Assembly: GCA_029891385.1 (NCBI GenBank)
Contig: CM057233.1
Span: 37,803,540-37,867,539, forward strand
DNA from: Erythroxylum novogranatense
Lineage: Eukaryota > Streptophyta > Magnoliopsida > Malpighiales > Erythroxylaceae
Reading direction: 5' to 3'
DNA length: 64,000 bases
Position numbers and translations under genes: made by a program
The notes under the pieces: generated by a model
Seen by the model: only the letters and a program-made list of their open reading frames with translations
Database searches by the model: none
What the model was told of the DNA's origin: nothing
Shown: positions 48,496 through 59,819 of the stretch, one piece after another
Layout of the letters: the number at the start of each line of letters is the position of its first letter
How positions within the stretch are numbered: the first letter of the stretch is position 1

Positions 48496-49417
48496 TTTAT
48501 GGTATCGAGCCCGATCTTATGGTCTTAACTGGGCATAGAAGATTGATGAGAGTGTGAAAGAATAAAAAATTGAATTTGTGAGAATATCAGAGCCCAGTAT
48601 TATGATCATACTTGGGCAATATGATTATCGAGATTGAATTTAGTGATTGTCTGAGTGAGGTTAAGAAATTTGATTGATTTTAGGTGTGTGTTAATGAACT
48701 TGAGATTTGAAGTTCATTATGGCATTATCGATGAGAATTTTAAAATGAATTTGGATGATTCGACTTTATACCTTTATGAGATGAAAATAAGAACGCTTGA
48801 AGGATAGGAGTAAATGAGAAATATTTGGAGAATTAAATTGATTGTGGATTAAAGTGACGAGAATCATAATCGATTTTAGGAATGTGAAATTGATGTGCAT
48901 GACTTGTCATGCCTTATTTGAAGAATTAAAGTGATTGTTTGTTTAGGATGTTAAGAATATGATTGATTAGAAACATGTGTTTGTGGAACTGGAAATGTAA
49001 ATTGCAAAATGAATTGGGAGAAATTGATATAGCCTATACTTCTGTGAGATGAAAGTATGACTATTTGAAAGATGACAAGGTGATAAAGATTAAATGATGA
49101 TTGAACCATATTAGGATTCTTTAAGAAATGGACCATTGACTTGTGTCCATATCTGAAGAAATAATGAGCTATAGATATAGTGTTTTGATATGATATGAGT
49201 GATATATGATTTAAGGAAGTGAAAATTGTGAAGAGATTGAGAATATGTATGAAGAGTAAAAAGTGATGAAAAAGAAATTGATTATGAGTTGTGAAAAGAC
49301 ATTAGTAAGAAAGTGCTTGATGATCTTTGTTTAGAAAAAAATTTATGCAAGAATGAGTTACGTGGATTTAAGTAAATATGAATTTCGAGGACGAAATTCT
49401 TTTAAGAGGGGGAGAAA
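48496..49417 (+). other. Array B internal region 2, non-coding
   Basis: 922 bp, nearly identical to 43230-44148 except for small indels. The polypurine tract here is the longer AAGAGGGGGAGAAA, directly before 49418. No coding capacity was recognised. Confidence 0.85.
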
Positions 49418-52400
49418 TGTTGGACCCCGAACCTTGAGTGACAATTTGACTATGATCAAGTGGATGAGTTGATTGAAATGAAGCTAAATAGCAAGAATGA
49501 GAAAGAAAAAGTGTAAAAATTTGAAGGATTTAGAAAGTTTGACTTTTTGGAGAGAGAATATTTGACTTTGAGAGTTGACTTATGATTTAGGCAAAATTTG
49601 ATAAAATGATCTACATGAAACTTGTAGATTATGTTGAGAGATTTTTGTGGACATAAAGTTTGTAATTTTTCGATATCGGGAGTGAAAGTTATCATCAGTC
49701 AAAGTTTATGTTTGATCGGGTTTGACTTTTATTATGGTTGAAACTTTGACTGAGAAATTAACCTAGTTAGAGGTTAATTGAGCTTTGATGTTCTTCATGA
49801 AAATTGAAGGATTTGTTTTGATCTTTATTTCGATATAAAGTATGCAATTTTTCGATCTCGGAAAATTAAGTTATGATTTTACAAGTTTGTATAGAGGATA
49901 GTATCTTTGACGGAAAATGGACTCCGTAGGAGTTGAATTGAGTTTTATGTTTTCTTGAAAGATTTAGAGCTTCTCTCAAGCTTTCTATAGAGACTAAGTT
50001 TGTCAAAATCGGAGTTCGGGATTAAAAGTTATGAATTTTGGAAGTTTAGAGGAAAAAAAAAAAGAAAAGTTTTAATACTCCATTGGCGACGGCTCGCTAC
50101 TAGCGGCGGGCGCCGTATCTTGCATCATAGAGGCGACGCCTCGCCTCTAGCGAGGCGGCGCCGCTCCTTGCCTCTCATGAATGCGCCCTCATTGAGGCGA
50201 CGCCTCGCCTAGCGAGGCGAGCCTTCTTCGCCTCTAGCGAAGCCAGGCGGCTCGCTCATGACAGGCGTCTCGCCTCATGAGTTAAGGCGTCTCCGACGCC
50301 GTTTTGCTTCTTAAATTTTTGATTTCTTTGTTTTTAATCCGACCTTTGCTCACTATTTTGCCTATATCTTTTCCGTCCGACATCCGATTGAGTTGATTCT
50401 TTTTGCGTTGGATTCCTAAGACAATGAATTTCATTTTATAAGAAATTTGTGAACTTTTGAGGTTAAATTAATGGTGATTAATTTAATCAAAGTGAGTCGG
50501 GAAATTTTCCGAGCATGATTCAGTGTTTTGTGAAATTCGGGATCTGTAGAGATCCGATTGAAGCGATTCTTGAGGCAAAATAAAGATAAGACAAGGGGCT
50601 ACAAATCATATGAAGACATGAAATGTCAATTTTGCCCTTAGGACTTTTAATTTTTGAATTTAAGTTCGGATTAGGGTTTAATTTTTGGATTGGGAACACC
50701 TGTGAGTAATTTGAGTATAACTTTTGATCTGGGAATCGAAATGAGACGATTCTTGTTTTGAATTAAACTAGAGACATAAGGCTACAATTGTTATGAAGAC
50801 ATCGAGTTTCAATTCTGGGATTAAGAATGTGAAATTTTGGACGGAAATAATCGTACATAGGAAATATGTTAGAATATGGATTTTCCCGCCTTTATTTACT
50901 TTATAACTTTTGATGTAGTGCTCGAAATTGAGCGCGGTCAGTGGCGTTAGATTCGTATGAGTGAGAGGAACATTTATCGAGAAGGAAGTTTGGACAAATT
51001 CCTTCAACTCGATAGTCGAATCAAACCGCAAGTAAGTGTAATTTTAAGTTTTGAATGGAGGCAATTTGGTCATTTGACCATCAATTAATGAAACACACTT
51101 GAGGAGTGTCGTTTGGCTTATTTAAAAGCCACGAATGGGCTGGAGAAGTCTGGAATTACAGAAGAAGAAAAGAAAATAAGAAGGAGAAGAAGAATGGAGA
51201 AGTTTCGGATATTGGAGAAAAGAGAGAGAAAGGTAAGTTTGATTTTGTTCTACTTAATTCTTCAAGCTTTTGGGATTTTTCCAAGAAGGAAAAGAGTGGA
51301 GAATGAAGAGAGCTTCTTCATGAGCCAAGAAAATTCGAATTTGGAAGAGAAAGAGGTAAGAGAAATTTTTCTACTTTGAGATTTTGATTAATTTTCGGTT
51401 TAGAATTATGGCATATGAGATGGGTTTATGGATTGTGGAATTAATTTTGATGTATATGCTTTAGGTTGGGTTTAATTTTGGATGGAAAATTGAGTAAGGT
51501 TTAGGCTTAATTTTATGATTGAGAATTTTGAGATATTTTGGTGTAGAATTATAGGAAATATGATGAATTGATGATATATGAAATCAATTTTGAAGAAATT
51601 GTATTTTATGGTATTGAATTGGGATAAATTGGTTTAGGCCAATTTTAAGATTTAGAATTTTGAAATTGAGGATTTAAATAGTTTGGAATTAATGTGAATT
51701 GAGGAATTGTGAGATTAATTTTGAAGAAATTATGTTTTATGAGATTGAATTCGAGTGTCTTGGTTTAGGCCAATTTTGAAAATTGGGGATTTTCAAAATT
51801 GGAGATTGAAATAGCTTGAATGTAAATGGAATTGGTGAATTCTAAGTTGATTGTGAAAATTAAGTATTTTCGATGTGAAATTTGGATGATTATGGTTTAG
51901 GTTTTGGTATTTTGGAAGAGAGAAAGCGAGGATCAATTGGAGCTTGAAATCAAGTTTCGGCAATAATTGAGGTGGGTAGCATATTTATATTTTGATTTGT
52001 GAGCAATATGCAATTTTGAAAAATTAAAGAAAGCAATTTTGAAAAATAAAGAAAGCAAAATGTGAAAATTTTGACAAATTATTGTTTTGTAAAGGTTTGA
52101 AATTCGATTTCGAATGTTTTCGAAAGATTATTATAAGTTTGAATTCATTGCTTTCAATGATTCGATAAACCGATAGAAATTTACGAAAATGCATTTGTTG
52201 TGTATGCATTATTCAATTTGTTGAAATTATTGTTTGATTGAATGTTTTGATTGTTGAATTTAGTGAATGATAGATGAATAAATTGAGTGGTATGCATTTT
52301 GGGGAAAATTTTGAAGAAAATACGAAATTGAAAAGTGCCTTGAGCAATCCGACTTTTCGTTTTCGATTATGTGTTATGTGGGTTTGGTAGGTCCCTTGGT

Positions 52401-53942
52401 GAGTCGTATTGTCTCTATGTGTATAGCCTTCTCCAGTGCCCGCTAGTGTACGGAGCTCCGATTGGACTCCTTCACGGCTACTCTGGACCGCAATGCGGGA
52501 AAGTGTAATACGTTCGTTTCACGATCGCAGGACCGCTATGCGGGGCCCATGCGATCGCTCTGTTGGACCTAGCTGGACCATTCGATATGTTATGTGTTTT
52601 GCTTTGTTTACGTATTCGCATTCTTGTTTTTAAAGTGAGAAATGAAAATTGAAATTATGTTGCATTCATATTTATGAAGAATTGAGAATTTTGAAAATGA
52701 GAAAAATGAGAAGTTTGGGAAAATTGGAAAGAGTTTGAGAGAAATATTTGGAAGTTGAAAAGTTTGAAAATATGAAAAGTGTTTGAGAAATTGTTTGAAA
52801 AATTATAAAGTTTGATTTGGCAAAAGCTTGTGAAAAATGATTTCCGCTTATTTATCGATTTATAAATGTGTTATCCACGAGCTTTGAAGCTCACCCCTCT
52901 TTCATCCTATCTCCGGGTTTGACGGGAGATTGGATGAAAGAATGTGAAGACATCAGTTCCGACGGTTTTGTGCTTTTGTAATTTGCATGAGTTAGTTTTG
53001 AGTAATCTGAAATTTGAGTATGGAAATGTTTATGGTTTAAGATAGATTTGAAAGAAAGTGTATTTGTGTATAAAGTTAAGTATTGTGAATGACTGTGAAA
53101 TTTGTATAGGAAATTATGGAGAATTTGAGAACATATTGTATGGTTGATTTGGGAATATATATGTATGAATTTGGAAATGAGTTGAATTATGAGTTTGGTA
53201 TTTATTGATTTGAGAATTATGGAAGTATTAGTTTTAGGTTTGTGTTTCTGCTGGTGTTGGGATTCCGGACGGGAGTGTCCGATGATTCTGAGGTCTGTTG
53301 AGATTATAGAAGTGTATTCTGCCTTTGCAGGAATTTTTGGGTTAGGATAAAGGCAGCCGTTATGCTGCCGAATTTTCGATAAGATTTGGGATAAAAGTGT
53401 AATTTTGGAAATTGGATGCATTGATTATGTTTTAAATGAGTTTGAGTAAGAGAAGAAATGAATAAGGAATGAGAATAAAGAAAGAAAAAAAAATTTCATA
53501 CCGAATTTTGGAACGTCTTAGAATTCCCAACGCGATTCTGTTTCCTGTTCTTTGCTGATTCACGGATGTCGGAAAGTGTTTCAGTTTATATTGATTTGTT
53601 TGCTTACTTTGTTTTCTATCCGAATTCGATTTGCATTCGATTCGATCCCGTTTTCGCTTATTCGTTCCGCTTTGTGATTCGTATTCGATTATTTCGCTTC
53701 GCTATATTCGATTGAATCTGTTCGTTTGATTCGATTAGTATTTGCTTCCGCTTGCGTTTGTATTTCGATTCCGATTTGCATTTGCTTCCGCTTCGCTACT
53801 TTCGTATTTGTTCGCTTCCGCATTTCGCAATTTCGATCCGAAATTTCTGTCTCCTTTCGCTTCCATTTCCATTGATTCCGTCATTCGTTCTTTTTGTTAA
53901 GTTGATTCGGTTGGGATCCGGTTCCCGGATCGGGTCCCAACA
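49418..53942 (+). repeat. Array B LTR3
   Basis: 4525 bp. It matches LTR1 and LTR2 until about 53480; from there the U5 end differs and is longer, made of TTCGATT, CGCTTCCGC and TTTGCATTCG words, before the shared end GGATCGGGTCCCAACA. The GC insert is at 50078-50304. The outer target duplication GTTAG follows directly. Confidence 0.92.
50078..50304. repeat. GC-rich palindromic minisatellite, LTR3
   Basis: The longest of the three inserts. It contains GAGGCGACGCCTCGCCTAGCG-type inverted repeats and CTCATGA-linked copies. A short open frame through it (50000-50212) is a product of GC content. Confidence 0.85.
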
Positions 53943-53947
53943 GTTAG

Positions 53948-54480
53948 TCTTAAAAATAATCATGAACTCATTACTCACCTCCGAGCTAAATGATATGTCT
54001 TTTTCTAGTTCGAGTTCCTCCTCAACATCTTCATCACATGCAATCCCTTAAGCATTGCTCTCAAAATTCTCAAGCTCCCCATCACTTTGTAAGGTTTCCA
54101 CACTAACATCCATTGGGTATACCTCGGGTTGATATGGCCGCTCCTCTCTATTTGTGATTCTAGGTAGTCGATCCTCATTGCCATCTCACCCATTTGGCTT
54201 GTCACGTTCTGGTTTTTAGATGTTATATGCCTCATTTCCTACTAGAACTATTACAACTACTGTTGTAGGCTCTGTTAAAATTGGAGACTGTTAGCAATCA
54301 AATCATTCATCAATTCTTCCATAGATGTACCTGAGTTTTGACAAGAAGTTTTTGGTCCACATGGGAATTGCTATGTGTCATGCAAACTATCATAGAAGTA
54401 ATTTTGATGGTTATTCAATCCATAACCAAAGTTAGGTTGATCAGTACAACCTTGGTTATAGGATTGAAGAAAAAATTACT
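53948..54480 (-). pseudogene. Tat/Athila gag C-terminal pseudogene fragment
   Basis: Minus-strand translation from 54480 downward gives SYNQGCTDQPNFGYG, then GTSMEELMNDLIANSLQF, then SKNQNVTSQMGEMAMRIDYL and ESQIERSG. This order (Asn-rich stretch, conserved helix, coiled-coil) fits the C-terminal half of Tat/Athila gag. Several stops interrupt it. Array B is inserted immediately beside it. Confidence 0.55.
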
Positions 54481-54539
54481 TCCATCCATGAATTTAATTA
54501 TTTTCACAAATAGAAATACTTTTTTACCCCATATTTAAG

Positions 54540-55740
54540 CTTAAAAGTACTTTTAGTTTGCAGTCCTCTAATTTAATTGTTGTTTTGGTGTAGGAATGAA
54601 GTTAAAAATGTTAGGGAGGAACTTTTGGAAAATGGGTGCAAGTGTTGTGCAACTTTTGTCTTTAATATTATAGCACAATACGAAGTTGTAGTTTTGAAAA
54701 TATAGAGCAAGATAGAACTTTGATGTTATAGCATCAATTTGAAGCTATGGCATTACTGGAGCAAAAGATTACTCAGTCAAATCTTGATGTTATAGTGAAG
54801 AGCATATTCAACTGTAATACTACAACATCAGTACAAGGCTATGGCATCAAAACAAGAATTATTAGGATTTAACAGTTTTCAAGAGAAATAAAATACCAAT
54901 ATACCCAAGATGGATAAAACAAGGACGATTCACTTCTAAAGAAAAGAAGGGTTAAGAAGTAGCACCAGAAAATGGGAAAAATTAAGGAAAGGCTAAAAAG
55001 ACTTGGAGACGTTTTGGCAATCAATCGAAAGGTTTAAAGACTCATCCTTTAGAGTTTTTCTTCTCTCTTTTCCTCCTACATTCTTGTATTTTATTAGATT
55101 AAATTGGATTGAATATTAGATTTTGATTTGGTAAACATGATTAGTGGCCAGATTTCCTAAGTTCTTCTAGGGGATTTAAGATTGTGGTGATGTTTTGATA
55201 TTTTGATAAGTTGAATCTATGATTGCTTTTCATTTCATTAGTAATTTATCTTTGTGCTTAAACAAAAGTCCCTAGCCATAGATTTAATTGCTTGGTAAGT
55301 TACACCTTCAGTAGAGGGGTGATTTTGCTAGAAACTAAAAGAGAAATCAGCTACAATTTAGATTTATGCTTAATGCCCCTTTAGGAAATTACTTGACTAA
55401 AGGATTATCCGATTTTTCTAAAGAGAAATAATTGGATCACCTTTAGGGGAAAGGAGTTAATCACTAGTGGGTAAAACCAAAAAGGAAAATTAAAGGCTAT
55501 CTATAGAGTAGATTTAGTAAGGCAATGAAATTTAGTTACAAGATGCAAACCCTAAAAAAACACGTATCCTAAATTAACTTCATCTTTAGTTTATTGTTTC
55601 ATTTTATAGTTAGTTAATTACCTCAATTTAATTAGTGATTTTGAACTAGATTTACATTACTTAGTCATCATATTTCTATTTTAGTAAGAAAAATACTAAA
55701 TTTCATTTGCCTTGTAGTATCAAAGCTAGTTTAATGCACT
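54540..55740 (+). mobile_element. Possible LTR remnant of a Tat/Athila-type element
   Basis: Non-coding DNA resembling the leader and LTR text of such elements: repeated words like TATAGCATCAA and CTATGGCATCA at 54670-54860, then a text including CTAGCCATAGATTTAATTGC near 55270, in plus orientation. No primer site was recognised, so this is a soft call. Confidence 0.35.
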
Positions 55741-55763
55741 TTTTCACTCAATCCTTATGGGCA

Positions 55764-56098
55764 TCACTTGGTCTCATTAGTTTGTATTGCTTGAATGACG
55801 TTGTTATACATGTAATTTGGAACGAGCATCGTTCTATCAAACATGTTAACTACATCCCTTAAACTACCATAGTTATTATAAAACATCAATAATGTATTAC
55901 CCATGAAACATCCAGGTCAAAACCAAGTTTAACCATATCCTCATAAACCTCTATACCCTTGTAAATATTAAATCTATTGGCACATGCCTCGACAATAATA
56001 GGGAAGGTGTGATCATCAAATCTAACTGTTTGAAAATGAGGGCATACATGCAATAGAAGAAAAATCAAATTTTTTGCATTTAAATTTTTTATAATCAA
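55764..56098 (-). pseudogene. Pentatricopeptide-repeat (PPR) protein pseudogene fragment
   Basis: The minus strand encodes DDHTFPIIVEACANRFNIYK, then GIEVYEDMVKLGFDLDVSW, then, after a shift of frame near 55900, NTLLMFYNNYGSLRDVVNMF, DRTMLV and YNNVIQA. The FTFPxxxxAC, G..V...MVKLGFDSDV, NxLLxxYxxxGxLxDxxxxFD and NxxI pattern is that of plant PLS-class PPR proteins, where the consecutive blocks are adjacent repeats. The reading-frame shift and the lack of more repeats on either side make it a relic. It lies about 180 bp from the left target duplication of solo LTR E. PPR proteins act on organellar RNA, but nothing functional remains here. Confidence 0.7.
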
Positions 56099-57463
56099 GA
56101 TAACTTTAAATTTCTATAAAATGATTAATGTATAAACATAATAAGGATAAATATAAATTGTACCTTATTATGTAGCTTTATCCTTTTCTTTTCATTTTTC
56201 TCCAACATTTTATAAAATTGGTTCAGCACGACCATCATATTTGTGCATGTGTCTAGACTCTAACTATATCCATATAAACTGTTAGACCCTGAACTTTTCT
56301 TGGAAATTAGAAATTATCAAATGAAATTAAATAAGGAAATTTGGCATGATTCCTTGTAATGAATGAAAAGTATAAATGAATCTATGAGCATTTGATGAAA
56401 TGAAAGACATTTGAGTTTCCTTGTGTTTTGCATATGTTTGATAAAAAGATGAGGTAGTATGATGTTGACCATGGCCTTGTCTAATGAGTAGAATGGTGTT
56501 TGTTGTATTTTGAGACAATTTCTGGATTAATGTGAATTGAAATGGCTTCTTTAGCCTTCTTAATGATTATGGAGGATTTGCATAGCTTTAAATGAGGTAT
56601 TGTGTATTGTGTTTGGATGTGAGAATTGGAGAAATTGGATGATAGAAGTGTTTGTGCAGGTGCTGTAAATTGTGTGGGTGATTGAAGAAATATGGATAGT
56701 TGAAGTTTGGGGGAGGTGCTGTCCAAATGCCAATTATGGGCAGAAAGTTTGAGTGAATTTTTGTCCCTCATAGAGTTAGAATTTGACCAAAAAGTCTTCT
56801 TGAAGATTGTAGTTTAAGTTTTGATCTTTTCATTGAGGTATAATATGTTAATTTTGGTTGTAGAAATTGGAAGATATGAAATTTGGATGTTTGGATGTTG
56901 TTTTAGGATGACAAATTTCTGGCAGAAACTTTGATTGAAAATTTGACCTAGTTAGAGGTTGAAATTGCCTTTAAGTGCTTCAAGAAAGTTTTAGATTATG
57001 TTTTGATCTATCCATTGATGTAAATTATGGAAATTTGGACCATGAAATGTGAAGTTATAATTTTTTGAAGTTTCTGTTACTGTTTGGCATGATCATTAGT
57101 GGACAGAAACTTTGAGTGGCTTTTTGACCCCCCTTAGAGGCCAAATTGATTTTTCTGTCCTTCATGAAAGTTGTAGGTTGCATTTTTATCTTTTCATTGA
57201 TATAAAGTATGACATTTTTGGACCTTGGAGTTGAAAGATAGAAATTTTAGAAGTTATGTGACTATTTTGGGTGACATGATTTCGGATTGAAACTTTGATT
57301 GAGATTTTGACCCCTTTAGAAATGAAATTGGTTTTTGATTCTTCATGGAAGTTGTAGAGCTTCCTTTTAGCTTTCCATTGATATAAAATTTGTAAATTTT
57401 GGAGTTCTAAATCAAAAGTTATGGAGTTTGGAAGTTGAGATGTTGGTGAAAGAAAAGGGTCGC

Positions 57464-57622
57464 AGGTCCACCAGAATGTGGTGATCGGTCGGTCAGAATT
57501 TGGCGATCGATTGGCCAGAATGTGACGATCGATCAGTCAGAATGTGGCGATCGGTGCGTCAGAATGTGGTGATCGTGCATGCGCACGATCGCGACTCCGC
57601 TGGTCCGCCGCACGATCGCGAC
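57464..57622. repeat. 22-bp tandem repeat with CGATCG palindromes in LTR E
   Basis: About five units of TGGYGATCG...GTCAGAATG with a 22-23 bp period, ending in a hairpin with arms GATCGTGC (57571-57578) and GCACGATC (57583-57590) and then CACGATCGCGACT copies. It takes the same position as the GC inserts of B. Confidence 0.85.
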
Positions 57623-59752
57623 TTCCCATTTTGTTTAAGGAAGATTATTTTCTGAATACACTTCATTCTTTTGGTTATAACTTTTTCGTCCGACATCCGA
57701 TTGACTTAATTTTTAAAGAGTTGGATTCCTAAGGCATCCCTATATTTTACCATGAAAAATTGTGGATTTTTTAGATTAAATTGAAGATGATTGATTTAAT
57801 CAAAGTGAGTTGGGAAATTTTCTAAACATGGTTCAGTATTTTGGTGAATTCTTGGTCTTTGGAGATCCAATTGAACTGATTCTTGTTGGAAAATAAAATA
57901 AAGACATGGGTCTACAAGTCATATGAAGGAATTTAATTTCAATTTAGCCCCTAAGACTTTCAATTTCTGAATTGAAGTCGGGTTTAGTGTGCAGTCTTGG
58001 ATTAGTAAGAGCTGAAAGTATTTTGGACATAATTTTTTCTGTAGTCATCCAAATGAGGTGATTCTTGATTTGTATTAAACTAGAGAGATAGGAATACAAA
58101 TGTTCTGAAGAAATTTAGTTTCAATTTAGTTTCTAAGAATGTCAATTTTCGGATGGAAATAAATCGCAGGAAAATGTTTTAGCATAAGAATAGTCCAAAA
58201 TGTTTGGAGTATAAATTTTGGAGTAGTGAACCGAATTAAATGATTTTGGTGTCATTATGAAATTGAGACAATGAGGAACATTTCTCTATAAGGAAGTTTT
58301 AGCAAATTCCTTCAATTTGATGGTTAGAAAAATGTCCTAAAGTAAGCATAAATTAAAATGAATTTTAGGGGCAAACTTGGTATAACACTTAAGGTTTTAA
58401 GTTATAAGGCATATATGTAAGGGCATAATGTGCATTTTGCATTCATTAAATGCAAGAAGAGTGGGCTGTCGTTTAAGAAGAGGAGAAGCACGAATTTGTT
58501 TAATTTAGAAATAAAAGAAAGAAAAAAGAAGAGAGAAGAGGGAGAGCTCCCGGTGGAAAGAAAGGAGAAGAAGAAAAATATGCTAGGTTTCGATTTTTAT
58601 GGGTTTTCAAGAAAGATTTTAGAGATGCTCCAAGAGGGAAAAAGATGGAAGAAGATGAGAGCTCCAATATAAGCCAAAAAATTTCGAAATTGGAGAAGAT
58701 TTAAGGTAAGAGAAGATTTTGATCTTTGAATTTTTAAAGGGATTTTGGTTTAGATAGCTCAAGAATGTTATGGGTTTGTGATTTCTAAAGTTAATTTTGG
58801 TGATTGCATGGTGTGAATTATTCAATTTGAGTGTTTATTGATTAGGAAATTTTAATTTGGATGAAGGAAAGAAATGGAGAAATTGAGGCTTTGAACAAGT
58901 TCCAAGCATGAATATGAGGTGGGTACCATGTTTATAATTTGAATTATAAGCTAATTGTGGATTTTCGAAAAATCAAGAAATTAAAAATGTTTTTAAATTA
59001 TTGTTTCGAATGATTAAATTCATTGTTTTTGGAATGATTTAAGATATTGTCATAATTAATGATTTCATTGTTTTTTAATGAAGGTGAAATTGCCGTATGA
59101 ATTTTGGATGATGAATGTGCAATGTGAATGGGAATTTGTTTGAATTATGATTTTAAGAAATTGCTATGATTTTTGCATTCCTTGTGTTTCAATGATTGAG
59201 AATTTGATATGTGAATTTGTGTGACATTATGTTTGAATATGACATGACATGAAAATTAAATTTTTGAAATATGTCGTCGGGCAATCCGATTTTCAAGTAT
59301 GAACTGTCTATTATGTGGGTTTGGTTAGGTCCCATAAGAAGGTCAAGTGCACTTGTCTAGGCTTCGCCCGCCTGTCCACTAGTGGCATTGGAGCTTCGTT
59401 AAGGACTCTCATAAGTTCACGGCTACTGTTATGCAGAAATGTGCAGTACGTTCTGTTTCTAAACCGACCCAAACCAAATTTGTGATGTGTTATATGCTTA
59501 TGTGTGTTATAATGTGCTGCATTCATGTTTTGAAATTGTTCATGAATTGTGAAAATTTTGATAATTTTGAGAAATGAGTAATTGAGGTTTTCAACCGTGA
59601 AATTTTTGAAATTGATTATGAATGATTTGAAAAGTTAAAAAGTTTGAGAAATAAGCATTTTGCCAAATTTCTACTGTGAAATTTCCATAAAATGGCAAAA
59701 GTTTTGAAAAATATGTTTTTGCTTATTTTTCTGTTATAAACATGTTATCTAC

Positions 59753-59819
59753 GAGCTGTAAAGCTCACCCCCCCCCTTTCATCCCCATCTCCAGGTATCG
59801 AGAAGGAGATCGGATGAAA
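59753..59819 (+). other. Paired hairpins in LTR E (GAGCT/AGCTCACCC and TTTCATCC/GGATGAAA)
   Basis: GAGCT (59753-59757) / AGCTC (59762-59766), followed by CACCC. Then TTTCATCC (59777-59784) plus ATCTCC (59787-59792) pair with GGAGAT (59805-59810) plus GGATGAAA (59812-59819), a 14-bp stem with a small internal loop. Equivalent pairs are at 42318-42377 in B LTR1 and, inverted, near 15807-15875 and 20966-21031 in A. Confidence 0.75.

Larger units (their letters stand above)
38982..53942 (+). mobile_element. Array B: tandem LTR-internal-LTR-internal-LTR retrotransposon with TSD
   Basis: Three LTRs (38982-43229, 44149-48495, 49418-53942) alternate with two internal regions (43230-44148, 48496-49417). 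The outer ends are TGTTGGACC and GGGTCCCAACA. The pentamer GTTAG precedes (38977-38981) and follows (53943-53947), so the array derives from one insertion followed by unequal recombination between LTRs. It belongs to the same family as element A, in the opposite orientation. Neither internal region encodes gag or pol, so the element is non-autonomous. Confidence 0.92.
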
